Shown here in pieces: positions 27,817-37,185 of a stretch of DNA of 64,000 bases (positions are counted from its first letter, which is position 1; every line of letters starts with the position of its first letter). This stretch comes from Mycobacterium vicinigordonae (GTDB taxonomy: Bacteria; Actinomycetota; Actinomycetes; Mycobacteriales; Mycobacteriaceae). The notes under the pieces were generated by a model, which was given only the letters and a program-made list of their open reading frames with translations, made no database searches and was not told the DNA's origin. The stretch lies in assembly GCF_013466425.1 (NCBI RefSeq), contig NZ_CP059165.1:372001-436000 (forward strand), given 5' to 3'. The translations under genes were made by a program, and so were the position numbers.

Positions 27817-29997
27817 GTGTCGCATCTTGTTGCCGCACCGGACGTGATCGCGACCGCTACCAGGCAGTTGTCGGGAATAGGATCTGCAATCGGCCACGCT
27901 AACGCGGCAGCAGGTCCAGCGCTGCAGATTGTGGCCGCGGCGCAAGATGAAGTGTCAACAGCGATCGCGACATTGTTCAGCAACCACGGGCAGCAGTACA
28001 CGGGGTTGAGCGCACAGCTGGAACGGTTTCATGACGACTTCGTGCAGGCTTTAGGTGGCGGCGGATTCAGGTATGAGGCCGCCGAGGCCGCCAACGTCTC
28101 GCTGCAGACGTTGGAGCGGGACGTGCTGACGGCGATCAATGCGCCGACCAATACGTTGCTAGGGCGTCCCTTGATCGGCAACGGCGCGAATGGGGCCGCA
28201 GGGACGGGACAAGCCGGCGGGGCCGGTGGCCTGCTGTGGGGTAACGGCGGTAATGGCGGGTCAGGTGCGCCGGGGCAGGCCGGTGGTGCGGGCGGTGACG
28301 CAGGCCTGTTCGGCGAGGGTGGCATCGGCGGGCGCGGCGGTAATGCGGTCACCCCCGGTGGGGCCGGTGGGGCCGGCGGGGCCGGTGGGGCCGGCGGGTG
28401 GTTCGGCGGCAGTGGCGGGGCCGGCGGCGCGGGCGGTGACGGTTTGGCCGCCGGTTCCGCGGGTCTGGCCGGCGGGGCCGGCGGGGCTGGTGGGGCCGGC
28501 GGGCCAAACCGGGCCCTCGTCGGTTTTTCCGGCGGGGCCGGGGGGAATGGGGGCAACGGTGACACCGGTAGCGATGGGGCCACCGGCCTCTCGGGCGGCG
28601 GAACCGGCGCCGTCGGGATGAACGGCGGGAACGGGGGTGCCGGCGGCCGTGGCGGCGCGAACTCCGGGTGGTTCGGCCTTGGCTCGCTGTTCGGCACCGG
28701 CGGGGACGGCGGCCACGGAGGCTCCGGGGGCCTCGGCGGACACGGCGGGGACGGCGGATTGGCCGTGTCGAGTGTCGGGGGCGCCGGCGGTCATGGGGGA
28801 GCCGGCGGTAATGCCGGCGACGGCGGCGCCGCGGGATCGGCGGGACCGCTCGGGCTGAACAGCGCACACGCGGGGGCTGCCGGTGTCGGCGGCAAGGGCG
28901 GCGCAGGCGGCAACGGTGCCCAAGGCGCCAACCAAACTACTAACAGCGGCGGCTGGAATGGAGGCGCGGGTGGGGCCGGCGGCAACGGCGGTAGCGCCGG
29001 TTACGGCGGAATCCATGGCAGCGGTGGGGATGGCGGTAAGGGCGGCTCCGGCGGAAACGGTGATACGGGAGGCGATGCTGGTGCCGGGGGCACCGGGGGC
29101 GATGTGGGCATCGGCGCGGGCACCGGTGGAGTCGGCGGTACGGGCGGAAGGGGAGGCAATGGCGGAGAGGGGGACTGGGGCTACTTCGGTGGAGGGCAGG
29201 GCGGCAACGGGGGACGCGGCGGCGTCGGCGGCGCCGGAGGCGGCACCCCTGATGGAGGAATCAACGGCAACGGCGGCAACGGTGGTGCCGGCGGCGCCGC
29301 AGGCCGCGGTGGTGACGACTCGATCCTTTACACATCTACCGATGCTGCCGTCGGCGGCGGCGGCGGGGGCGGTGGCGCGGGCGGCAACGGCGGAAACGCC
29401 GGCACCGGCACCGGCAGCGGCGGCACCGGCGGCACCGGCGGCCACGGGGGCGCCGGCGGGGCCGGCGGCGAAGCAACCACAACGGCTGCTGTCGACATCC
29501 TCGTGGCCAAAGGCATGGGTGGTTCTGGCGGGCAAGGCGGAGTCGGTGGCGGCCCATCAGGCGCCACCGGCGGACTGGGCGGCGGCGGCGGTGGTGGCGG
29601 CGCCGGTGGCGTCGCCATACAGCGTCTGGGTGAAGGCGGTGGCGGTGGCGGGGGCGGCGCGTCCAGCGTGACCGACGGGGCTGGGTATGGCGGTGCCGGT
29701 GGTGATGCCTACAGCTACGCCCAGCCCAATGTGGGTAGCGGCGGAAACGGTGGTGCCGGTGGGGCGGGCACCGGTGGCGGCGGTGGTGGCGGCGCCTACG
29801 CCGACAACTCAGCTAGTGGTAACGGCGGCCAGGGTAGCGGCGGCGCTGCGGGTGGTGCCGGCGGCGCGGGCGCCGATGGCCGCACGAATGCTGGCGGCTA
29901 CGGTGGCACCCCGGGCGCCGGAACCAATGGTGGCGGACACGGCGGCACAAGCGCAGATTTCATCCACGGCAACGGCAGCGAAGGCCAAGCCAGTTGA
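27817..29997 (+). CDS. PE_PGRS family protein
   Basis: A 726-residue protein. Residues 1-95 form a PE domain ([20 protein letters not shown]) ending with the YEAAE sequence that fits the type VII export signal YxxxD/E. A short linker ([12 protein letters not shown]) leads to about 590 residues of Gly-Gly-x repeats, the PGRS domain. No C-terminal folded domain is present. It is presumably exported by ESX-5 to the cell surface; function unknown. GTG 27817 follows a gaggag ribosome-binding site at a good distance. It is inserted between the Rv0149 and PE1 counterparts. G+C and repeat content are extreme, and the antisense frames are artefacts. Confidence 0.92.
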   Translation: MSHLVAAPDVIATATRQLSGIGSAIGHANAAAGPALQIVAAAQDEVSTAIATLFSNHGQQYTGLSAQLERFHDDFVQALGGGGFRYEAAEAANVSLQTLERDVLTAINAPTNTLLGRPLIGNGANGAAGTGQAGGAGGLLWGNGGNGGSGAPGQAGGAGGDAGLFGEGGIGGRGGNAVTPGGAGGAGGAGGAGGWFGGSGGAGGAGGDGLAAGSAGLAGGAGGAGGAGGPNRALVGFSGGAGGNGGNGDTGSDGATGLSGGGTGAVGMNGGNGGAGGRGGANSGWFGLGSLFGTGGDGGHGGSGGLGGHGGDGGLAVSSVGGAGGHGGAGGNAGDGGAAGSAGPLGLNSAHAGAAGVGGKGGAGGNGAQGANQTTNSGGWNGGAGGAGGNGGSAGYGGIHGSGGDGGKGGSGGNGDTGGDAGAGGTGGDVGIGAGTGGVGGTGGRGGNGGEGDWGYFGGGQGGNGGRGGVGGAGGGTPDGGINGNGGNGGAGGAAGRGGDDSILYTSTDAAVGGGGGGGGAGGNGGNAGTGTGSGGTGGTGGHGGAGGAGGEATTTAAVDILVAKGMGGSGGQGGVGGGPSGATGGLGGGGGGGGAGGVAIQRLGEGGGGGGGGASSVTDGAGYGGAGGDAYSYAQPNVGSGGNGGAGGAGTGGGGGGGAYADNSASGNGGQGSGGAAGGAGGAGADGRTNAGGYGGTPGAGTNGGGHGGTSADFIHGNGSEGQAS

Positions 29998-30426
29998 TGG
30001 CCGACGCCACTCGGCCGCCTGCCGACGGTGTGAACCCGACCGAACGCTCTGGATAGTCGTCTATCGGGATCGGATACCCGCTGGCGCCCATCACCAAGGT
30101 GAGAATGCTTGCCACCGGGGGAGCCCCGGAGTCGGCAAGCAGCGACTTGATTGCTACGAGAATCGGATCCCAACCGCATTCGACGCGGCGTTGGCGACTT
30201 CGGTCTGGAGGTAGGCCAGCCGGCAGACAGTGCCCGGCTGAAACCTCTTCGGTGGCCGCGAGCCTTGCCGTGGGGACGCGACCGAGGTCACCTTGCCGAT
30301 CGGCCAACCGGGATGTCCTCGAGACTGGCCGCCGACGCGGCAATCACACCTGCCTGCACCGCCAGGAATGGCATGGGCCCGATTCTCTACATCGAAAACG
30401 GGGGTGGACGAAATTAAGGCAGCGGA
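29998..30426. other. Intergenic region with no convincing gene
   Basis: The 429 bases between the PE_PGRS stop and the convergent PE gene hold only weak frames. A minus-strand frame (29960-30343) contains a protein-like stretch (LTLVMGASGYPIPIDDYPE) but overlaps the PGRS 3' end and lacks a start signal; it may be a relic of a PE/PPE-type gene. No terminator hairpin was clear. Confidence 0.4.
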
Positions 30427-32286
30427 TCACCCGCCGGTGAGGTCGCCGATCACCGACTCGACCGTATCGAGCGTCACGATGGTCTGGAACCCGCCGGCGA
30501 GCGTCAACAGTGCGACGTTCGCAGCGATCGGATTGCCGATCGCGTTGACCAGACCCATCGGGTCGCCGTTGACGGCCTGCTGGACGCCGTCCAGGAAGAG
30601 GTTGAAGTCGTACGACGGCAGCGTGGTCGCGATGGTGTTGGCGATGTCCGCGGTCGGCAGCAGCAGCGCGTAACCGTCGGCGGTCGCTTTGGTGATCGAG
30701 TTGACGATGTTGGTGTTTGCCGATCTGAGCGCGTCGATGAAGCTGTTCACCGGCGAGCCGGTGGCGCCCGGCAGCGTGAACGGCAGGCCGGCACCGCCTC
30801 CCACACCAGCCGGCAGTAGGTCGGTGAGCGACGGCAAGGAGGTCGGGACCATCGCTTGGATGTCGCCGACGAACGCACCCCAGCCCTGGCCGGCCAGGGC
30901 GACCTGGTCGCCGATGAAGTTCTGCGGAATCGGCGGGATCAGGCCGAACGGGGTCCACACGTCGGCGTAGGAAGTCGAGTATCCGTAGTGAGGGTCGCCG
31001 TAACCCCAGTTCACCAGGTAAGTCAGATTCGGTTCGACCAAGTCCGCCAACGCATTTCCGATCACCGGGATGGCGCGGATCGGCTGCACGAGGGGCAGAT
31101 GGTCATAGGTGATCATGTAGTAGTGGTCGAGACCGTTGGCAGCCGTTGTCGGGGACACCGGCAACTCGACCATCTTGTAGCCGGGGGCGAGCTGTCCCGT
31201 GGTGGGATTGATGATGTTCGGGTACGTGCCGTGGACGCTCTGGATGCCCAGGAATGCGTTGAGGTCGGCCAGGAAGTTGATCGGGTAGCGCGGGAAGTCG
31301 GTGTAGCCGTCGTACTGCAGCGAGAACATGTTGACCGGGTACCCGGAGTTGGCCGGAGTCGGGCCGTAGAAGTCCAGGCCCAGTGCCGGCAGGCTAAGGC
31401 CGGGAAAACGGGACAGCAGACCGCCGTTGGGGGCCATCGGGTTGCCCAGCAAGGTGAAACTGAGATCGCCTGTGTGCGGGCTACCCGCGGCGATCAGATT
31501 GCGCAACTCGATCGATGACAGGACGGCGCTCTGGGAGTAGCCCAGCACCGAGACCTTCTGCCCGGCGGTGATCAACCCGGTGGGACTGAAGAGTGCGTTG
31601 TGCAGTGCCGTGACACCGGTGGCTACCGACTGGTTGAGCGGTAGGTCCTTGATGTGGGTGAGCGGATACAACCCCTCGGGGGTGTTCAGCGGTATTGATA
31701 GCGGGTTGGTCACGTGAAACTGAATCCAGGGTCGGACACTTGCCATGTACGCGAGCGAAGGTATCGGCGTCCCGCTGCCGGACATGATCAGGGCTACGTC
31801 GTAGACGGTGGGCACCGACGTTCCAACGGGCATGGTGACCGGAGTCCCCCCGGACGCGGTCGCTGCCGGTCCCCCCAGCAGCGACTGCAGCGGGGCCAGC
31901 ACCGACTGAATGGGCGCGAGCAGCGGTTGCAGCGGAGCGAGTACCGGCGCGAACAGCGCCTCGATCGGTGAGGCGCTCGCCAGCGCGCCTGACAACACCG
32001 CCGCGTTGGCCACCTCGGCTTCGGCGTAGGCGCCACTGGCCGCGGCCAGTGCGCGGTTGAATTCGTCGTGGAATGCCACCGCTTGGCCGACGACGTTCTG
32101 GTATTCCAGGCCGAACGTGCGGAAGAGCTGGGCTGCGGCCTCGGACACTTCGTCGGCCGCGGCAGCGGCAAAGCCGGTCGTCTGGCCCGCGGCGGTGTCA
32201 GTCGCCTGGGCGAGCGCGGCGCGGATGCCAGCCAGGTCCTGGGCGGCGGCGGCCATCACATCCGGTTGTGTCGCTAGGTATGACAT
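30427..32286 (-). CDS. PE1: PE protein with PE-PPE (serine hydrolase) domain, PE1-like
   Basis: A 619-residue protein. The N-terminal PE domain (MSYLATQPDVMAAAAQDLAG, about residues 1-95) ends with YAEAE, matching the ESX secretion motif. After a linker rich in LAPLQ-type repeats comes a PE-PPE alpha/beta-hydrolase domain whose nucleophile serine is in VLGYSQSAVLSS; HYYMITYDHLPL and GYGDPHYGYST are conserved later blocks. Related PE-PPE enzymes are esterases or acyltransferases of trehalose lipids. It corresponds by order to Rv0151c. It is downstream of its paralogue and of the mmpS-mmpL genes on the same strand, so it may act on an exported lipid. Confidence 0.88.
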   Translation of the reverse strand: MSYLATQPDVMAAAAQDLAGIRAALAQATDTAAGQTTGFAAAAADEVSEAAAQLFRTFGLEYQNVVGQAVAFHDEFNRALAAASGAYAEAEVANAAVLSGALASASPIEALFAPVLAPLQPLLAPIQSVLAPLQSLLGGPAATASGGTPVTMPVGTSVPTVYDVALIMSGSGTPIPSLAYMASVRPWIQFHVTNPLSIPLNTPEGLYPLTHIKDLPLNQSVATGVTALHNALFSPTGLITAGQKVSVLGYSQSAVLSSIELRNLIAAGSPHTGDLSFTLLGNPMAPNGGLLSRFPGLSLPALGLDFYGPTPANSGYPVNMFSLQYDGYTDFPRYPINFLADLNAFLGIQSVHGTYPNIINPTTGQLAPGYKMVELPVSPTTAANGLDHYYMITYDHLPLVQPIRAIPVIGNALADLVEPNLTYLVNWGYGDPHYGYSTSYADVWTPFGLIPPIPQNFIGDQVALAGQGWGAFVGDIQAMVPTSLPSLTDLLPAGVGGGAGLPFTLPGATGSPVNSFIDALRSANTNIVNSITKATADGYALLLPTADIANTIATTLPSYDFNLFLDGVQQAVNGDPMGLVNAIGNPIAANVALLTLAGGFQTIVTLDTVESVIGDLTGG

Positions 32287-32493
32287 CGGCGAATTCCCTT
32301 CACGGCCAAGATATTCCGGTCACAAGCCGAGGTTGGAGCAGACCGCGTGACCCGGTGCTGAAGGTCGTCGGGCGGCCCGCTGATCTCTGGCTAGGAGCAA
32401 GACTAAAGCGGTCTGGTCAATCTCATAGTGGTTTTGCCGTCTAAACATCTGCCGAAGTTCGGTGCCCGCGCGATCGCCGTGGAATCGTGGCCA

Positions 32494-34125
32494 CTAGAAG
32501 CTGAGGCTCTGCAGGTCCTGAGCGATTTCGGCGGCCGCCTCGACGACCGAGATGAACTCGATCATGCCGCCCAGCGCCACCAGTCCAGTGGTGGCGGCGA
32601 GCGGAAGTTGGATCGCCTCGACGAGGTTGCCCTGCGCGAGCTGGCTCAGGAAAAGGGTCGCGTCGTAGGCGGGCAGGGTGGTGGCGAAGGCGGTGGCCAG
32701 ATCCGCTGTCGGCAGCAGCACGGAGTAGCCGGTCGACACCACTGACGCCAGTGTGTTGGCGATGTTCATTGGAGTTGCCGGCACTGGCGGCGGTGCCGCG
32801 GGTACGTACTGCTGGATCAGGGGCGGGAAGGCGAACGGGGTCACCACGGGCGGTGTGCTGAGTGCGACCGGCACCGCCGCTGCGAAGTCGCTGATACCCT
32901 GCTGAGTGCCCGCGATCAGCGCATTGGCGATGACTTCGGGGGGCACGTTGGGGAAGAGTCCGAACGGGGTGGCCACATTGGCCGGGCTGGTGGAGTAGCC
33001 GTAATTCGGGTCGCCGTAGCCGAGGTTGACGATCACTTTCAGATCCGGTTGCACCAGTGCGGCCAGGGGCTGGCCGATAACGGGGATGGCGCGCACCGGG
33101 TCCAGCAGCGGCAGATCCGGATGCCTGATCATGTACCACTGGTTGTTGGTGGTGCCCTCGGTCGGCAACAGCGTGGCCGAGGCGATCTGCGAGGGCGTCA
33201 GGTCGACGTAGGTGGTGTGCACGGTGAGGATGCCGAACACGGCATTGAGGTCGGACACGAAGTTCAATGGGTAGCGCGGGAAGTCGGCGAACCCGTCGTA
33301 TTCGATGGTGTAGGTCGTCGTCTGATAAGGGCCGTCCGGGGTGGCTCCGTAGAACGGCAGGCCGATGGTCGAGATGTTCAACCCCGGGATGCGGGCCAGG
33401 ATGCCGCCGTTGGGGTTCATCTCGTTGCCGGTGAGGATGAAGTTGATCATGCTGGGGTCCGGCATGTTCGGACCCAGGGAGATGTAGTGCTGCATCAGCA
33501 GCGACGAGATGATGGCGCTCTGTGAGTAGCCGAAGACGGTGACGTGGTTTCCAGCCGCGAGCTGCTGTGAAACGGCCCCGTTGAGAATCTGCAAACCTTC
33601 CTGCACCGAGGTTGCCAGGGGCAGCGATCTGACGCCGGTGATCGGGTAGAGCTGCTCGGGGGTGAACAACGGGGAGACGGGGATTCCCGGCGGCAGGAAC
33701 AGTCGCGTGATCGCATCGACGTAACCGGGAGTCGGGGCAGGCATTCCGGTGCCGCCCATCACGATTGCCGTGCTCAGTCCCGACGGCGCTCCGACTGTTG
33801 GGGTGGGCAGACCGGCGGTCGCGGTCTGCACCAATTGCGCCGTGTTGAGCGCCTCGGCGTCGGCGTAGTTGCCGACGGTGGCGGTCAACCGCTGAACGAA
33901 TGCGTCGTACAGCGACCCGATCCGCGTGTTGAGGGCCTGGAATTCCTGGCCGTATGCGCCGAAGAAGTTGGCGATCGTCGCTGACACTTCGTCGGCGGCG
34001 GCGGTCATCACTTTGGTTGTCGGGCCGGCCGCGGATGCGGCGGCATCACCGAGTGCCGAACCGATCCCCGCGAGTTCGGTTGCCGCAGCTGCTAATACGG
34101 GCGGCTGCGTGAATACGTACGACAC
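32494..34125 (-). CDS. PE2: PE protein with PE-PPE (serine hydrolase) domain, PE2-like
   Basis: A 543-residue paralogue of the next gene. The PE domain (MSYVFTQPPVLAAAATELAG) ends in YADAE, the ESX-type export motif. The hydrolase domain has its serine in VFGYSQSAIISS, with MIRHPDLPLLDPVRAIPVIG and NLGYGDPNYGYST conserved in both copies. The linker is much shorter than in the neighbour. It corresponds to Rv0152c. The conserved order ends at this gene; the mmpL genes 125 bases upstream begin the glycolipid region. A role in remodelling or final acylation of a surface lipid is plausible but not shown. Confidence 0.88.
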   Translation of the reverse strand: MSYVFTQPPVLAAAATELAGIGSALGDAAASAAGPTTKVMTAAADEVSATIANFFGAYGQEFQALNTRIGSLYDAFVQRLTATVGNYADAEALNTAQLVQTATAGLPTPTVGAPSGLSTAIVMGGTGMPAPTPGYVDAITRLFLPPGIPVSPLFTPEQLYPITGVRSLPLATSVQEGLQILNGAVSQQLAAGNHVTVFGYSQSAIISSLLMQHYISLGPNMPDPSMINFILTGNEMNPNGGILARIPGLNISTIGLPFYGATPDGPYQTTTYTIEYDGFADFPRYPLNFVSDLNAVFGILTVHTTYVDLTPSQIASATLLPTEGTTNNQWYMIRHPDLPLLDPVRAIPVIGQPLAALVQPDLKVIVNLGYGDPNYGYSTSPANVATPFGLFPNVPPEVIANALIAGTQQGISDFAAAVPVALSTPPVVTPFAFPPLIQQYVPAAPPPVPATPMNIANTLASVVSTGYSVLLPTADLATAFATTLPAYDATLFLSQLAQGNLVEAIQLPLAATTGLVALGGMIEFISVVEAAAEIAQDLQSLSF

Positions 34126-34250
34126 TCGAAATCCCTTCTAGAATCCGGTTTGAGTCTCCCGTCTCGCCGGTATCCGTTGAGGGTAAAGCGATTCCGCTGC
34201 GCTGTCCGGCCTTTGGGCCGACCTCCCATGAATTGCGCAGGCTTACTGCC

Positions 34251-37160
34251 TCAGCTGGACAGCTTCGGGATTTCGGCCGTCACCGCTTCGTCGTCTCTTT
34301 GCCCGAGTAGTAGGGATCGAACCAACGGCCGCGGCCCGGCGGACCGCAACAATTGACTTGCCGGACGGGGGCGTACCACTTGGGGCCACCAGAACCAACG
34401 TCCGAGCAGCGCCGCAATGGACGGGGTCATGAAGGAGCGCACGATCAATGTGTCGAATAGCAGGCCCAGGCCTATGGTGGTGCCCACCTGAGCAATGATG
34501 CGCAGGTCGCTGATTGCCATCGACATCATGGTCAGCGCGAAAACCATGCCCGCATTTGTCACCACTTTGCCGGTGCCGCCCATTGCCCGGATTATGCCGG
34601 TATGCAGACCCGCGGATATTTCCTCTTTGATGCGGGATACCAGCAGCAGGTTGTAATCGGACCCGACCGCCAAAAGGATGATCACCGACATCGGCAGCAC
34701 CATCCAGTGCAACTTGATATCAAGGATGTACTGCCAGATCAATACCGATAAGCCGAACGATGCTCCCAATGAAAGAGCCACCGTCCCCACGATGACGAGC
34801 GCAGCAATCATGCTCCGGGTGATGATGAGCATGATCACGAAAATGAGGCACAGCGCGCCAATTCCGGCGATGGCAAGGTCATATTTGGCGCCGTCGCGGA
34901 AGTCTTTGAATGTCGACGCGGTGCCGGCGACGTAGATTTTTGAGTTTTCCAGGGGCGTTGTCTTGAGAGCTTCCTCCGCCGCGGCGCGTAGCTGCTCGAC
35001 CCGTGCGATCCCCTCGGGTGTCGCCGGGTCGCCCTTGTAGGAGATGAAGAATCGTGCGGCTTTACCGTCGGGGGAAATGAAGGCACCCATGGCCCGTTGG
35101 AAATCCGCGTTATCGAATACTTCTGGAGGTAGGTAGAACGAGTCGTCGTTCTTCGCTTCGTCGTAGGCCTGGCCCATCGCGGTGGCCGCATCTGTCGACT
35201 CGTCCATCTGGCTAAGCACCCCGGCCATTGTGCTGTGCGTGGCCAGCAACATCTTTCGCATGTATTCCATGGTGTCGATGATCGGCAACAACTGCTGAGA
35301 CACCTGGGGCAGCAGTACATCGGTTGTGTTCAGGTCGACCAGCACTTCCTGGAATTTGTCGCTTTCGGCGTCGATGGCGTCCACCGCATCGAATATCGCC
35401 CTCAAGGAAGCGCAAATCGGGATTGCCTGACAATGCTTGTCCCAGTAGAAATAGCTCCGGATCGGGCGGAAAAAGTCCTCGAAATCGGAAATGTGGTCCT
35501 TCAGCTCAGCGACGATTGCGTACATTTCCTTGGTGTTTTCGATCGACGCGTGAGTGATACTGTTCAGCTCCAGCTGCAACTTGTACATCCGCTTGGTCTG
35601 CGCGATCTGCGAGCTCATCAAGTCGGCCTGCTTAAGCATGTCGTCAATGCGGACTTTGACATATTTCATCATCTGCAGCTGTGCCGCATTCTGCATGCTG
35701 ATCAGGAAAGGTATCGAGGTGTGCTGAATGGGTGTGCCCTCGGGACGCGTCACAGCCTGCACCCGCGAGACCCCGTGCACCCGGAAGAGCCGTTTAGCCA
35801 ACTTGTGCAATACCAGGAAGTCTGCCGGATTGCGCATGTCGTGATCGGTTTCGATCAGCAGAATCTCGGGCATCATGCGCGACTGTGAAAAATGCCGGTC
35901 CGCCGCCGCGTATCCGGTGTTCGCGGGAATATTCTGCGGGATATAAAGGCGATCGTTGTAGCTGGTTTCGTATCCGGGCAACGTCACGAGTCCGATGATC
36001 GCGATCGCAATTGTCGCGACGAGGATGGGCGCCGGCCAGCGGACGATCGCCGTGCCCACCCGGCGCCAGCGTCGAACGCCGATGCGGCGCTTCGGATCCA
36101 CGAGTTTGAATCGGGATCCGACGGCCAGAACGGCGGGAATCAGGGTCAGCGCGACTGCCACGGCGACGAACATGCCGACGGCGCAGGGCGCTCCCATCGA
36201 ATTGAATATGGGCATCCTGGTGATGCTGAGGCAAAGGATTGCCCCGGCGATCGTCAAACCAGAAGCCAGGACGACCGGCGCGACTCCCCGGTAGGTCGTG
36301 TAGTAGGCGGTTTCCGGATCCTCACCGGTTTGGCGTGCCTCCTGATAGCGACCGAAAAAGAAGATCGCGTAGTCGGTTCCGACCGCAATACCGAGGGCCA
36401 CCAAGAGATTGATGGAAAATGTGGAAAGCGAAAGAATGTCGCGGTGCGCGAGAAGCGCGACCACCCCTCGGGACGTGCCCACCGCGATGCCGACGGTGAT
36501 CAACAGCAGAATCACGGTGACGACCGAGCGGTATACGAGAAGCAGCATCACGAAAATAATCGCGACGCTCAACGCGGTGATTTTCAGAATGGACTTGTCA
36601 CCGCTGTGCACCATATCCGCCACGAGCGCGGCCGGGCCGGTGACGTAGACACTTACACCGTCGGGGGGATGAGTCCGGTTGACGATGCTGCGGACCGCGG
36701 CCACCGACTCGTGCCCCAGAGTCGTGCCCTGATTACCGGCCAGATTCAACTGCACATATGCGGCCTTGTTGTCGGCGCTTTGCGCCCCTGAAGCGGTGAC
36801 TCGATCGCCCCACAGATCCTGCACGTGCTGGACATGCTTGGGGTCATCCCGCAACCGTCGAATCAAGTCGTCGTAGTAGTCGTGCGCGTCGTCGCCGAGA
36901 GGTTGACGGCCCTCTAACACGATCATCGCGTAACTGTCCGAGTCGGACTCTTTGAAGTCTTTGCCCATCCGCACCATGGCCTCGACCGACGGTGCGTCCC
37001 GGGGACTGAGCTGGACCGAGTGTGCCTGGCCGGCCTCCTCGAGCGAGGGGATTGCCAAATTGACGAACAGTGCCAGTGCCACCCAGGCGAGGATGATCGG
37101 CACGGAGAATTTGCGGATCGCGCGGGCCAGCAACGGAACCTGGCGACTTTCGGTGCTCAT
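34251..37160 (-). CDS. MmpL family RND lipid transporter (second copy)
   Basis: A 969-residue RND-superfamily transporter. There are N-terminal hydrophobic segments ([18 protein letters not shown]), two large periplasmic loops, and two transmembrane bundles. The proton-relay Asp-Tyr pairs appear in [19 protein letters not shown] and [16 protein letters not shown]. MmpL proteins move lipids across the inner membrane; with MmpS and a tandem partner this resembles the MmpS4-MmpL4a-MmpL4b set used for glycopeptidolipids. It starts at ATG 37160, 25 bases after the stop of the upstream mmpL. It is a tandem duplicate of the next gene (shared GPRPLVR C-terminal motif). Confidence 0.92.
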   Translation of the reverse strand: MSTESRQVPLLARAIRKFSVPIILAWVALALFVNLAIPSLEEAGQAHSVQLSPRDAPSVEAMVRMGKDFKESDSDSYAMIVLEGRQPLGDDAHDYYDDLIRRLRDDPKHVQHVQDLWGDRVTASGAQSADNKAAYVQLNLAGNQGTTLGHESVAAVRSIVNRTHPPDGVSVYVTGPAALVADMVHSGDKSILKITALSVAIIFVMLLLVYRSVVTVILLLITVGIAVGTSRGVVALLAHRDILSLSTFSINLLVALGIAVGTDYAIFFFGRYQEARQTGEDPETAYYTTYRGVAPVVLASGLTIAGAILCLSITRMPIFNSMGAPCAVGMFVAVAVALTLIPAVLAVGSRFKLVDPKRRIGVRRWRRVGTAIVRWPAPILVATIAIAIIGLVTLPGYETSYNDRLYIPQNIPANTGYAAADRHFSQSRMMPEILLIETDHDMRNPADFLVLHKLAKRLFRVHGVSRVQAVTRPEGTPIQHTSIPFLISMQNAAQLQMMKYVKVRIDDMLKQADLMSSQIAQTKRMYKLQLELNSITHASIENTKEMYAIVAELKDHISDFEDFFRPIRSYFYWDKHCQAIPICASLRAIFDAVDAIDAESDKFQEVLVDLNTTDVLLPQVSQQLLPIIDTMEYMRKMLLATHSTMAGVLSQMDESTDAATAMGQAYDEAKNDDSFYLPPEVFDNADFQRAMGAFISPDGKAARFFISYKGDPATPEGIARVEQLRAAAEEALKTTPLENSKIYVAGTASTFKDFRDGAKYDLAIAGIGALCLIFVIMLIITRSMIAALVIVGTVALSLGASFGLSVLIWQYILDIKLHWMVLPMSVIILLAVGSDYNLLLVSRIKEEISAGLHTGIIRAMGGTGKVVTNAGMVFALTMMSMAISDLRIIAQVGTTIGLGLLFDTLIVRSFMTPSIAALLGRWFWWPQVVRPRPASQLLRSAGPRPLVRSLLLGQRDDEAVTAEIPKLSS

Positions 37161-37174
37161 GCTGTCTTCAGCTG
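37156..37174. repeat. Copy of the mmpS/mmpL junction at the mmpL/mmpL junction
   Basis: The sequence around the start codon of the second mmpL (37156-37174) matches 18 of 19 positions at 40064-40082, where the mmpS stop overlaps the first mmpL start. The first mmpL does not read through it: it stops at 37186, in another frame. The repeat therefore looks like a leftover of mmpS coding sequence carried along when mmpL was duplicated. Confidence 0.75.
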
Positions 37175-37185
37175 GGAATCCGCCA

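Noticed and set aside
28261..29535. 424-codon minus-strand frame inside the PE_PGRS gene, and other long antisense frames there
   Set aside because: They come from the extreme G+C and Gly-Gly repeat codons; no start signal or domain is present, and the PE domain fixes the real frame.
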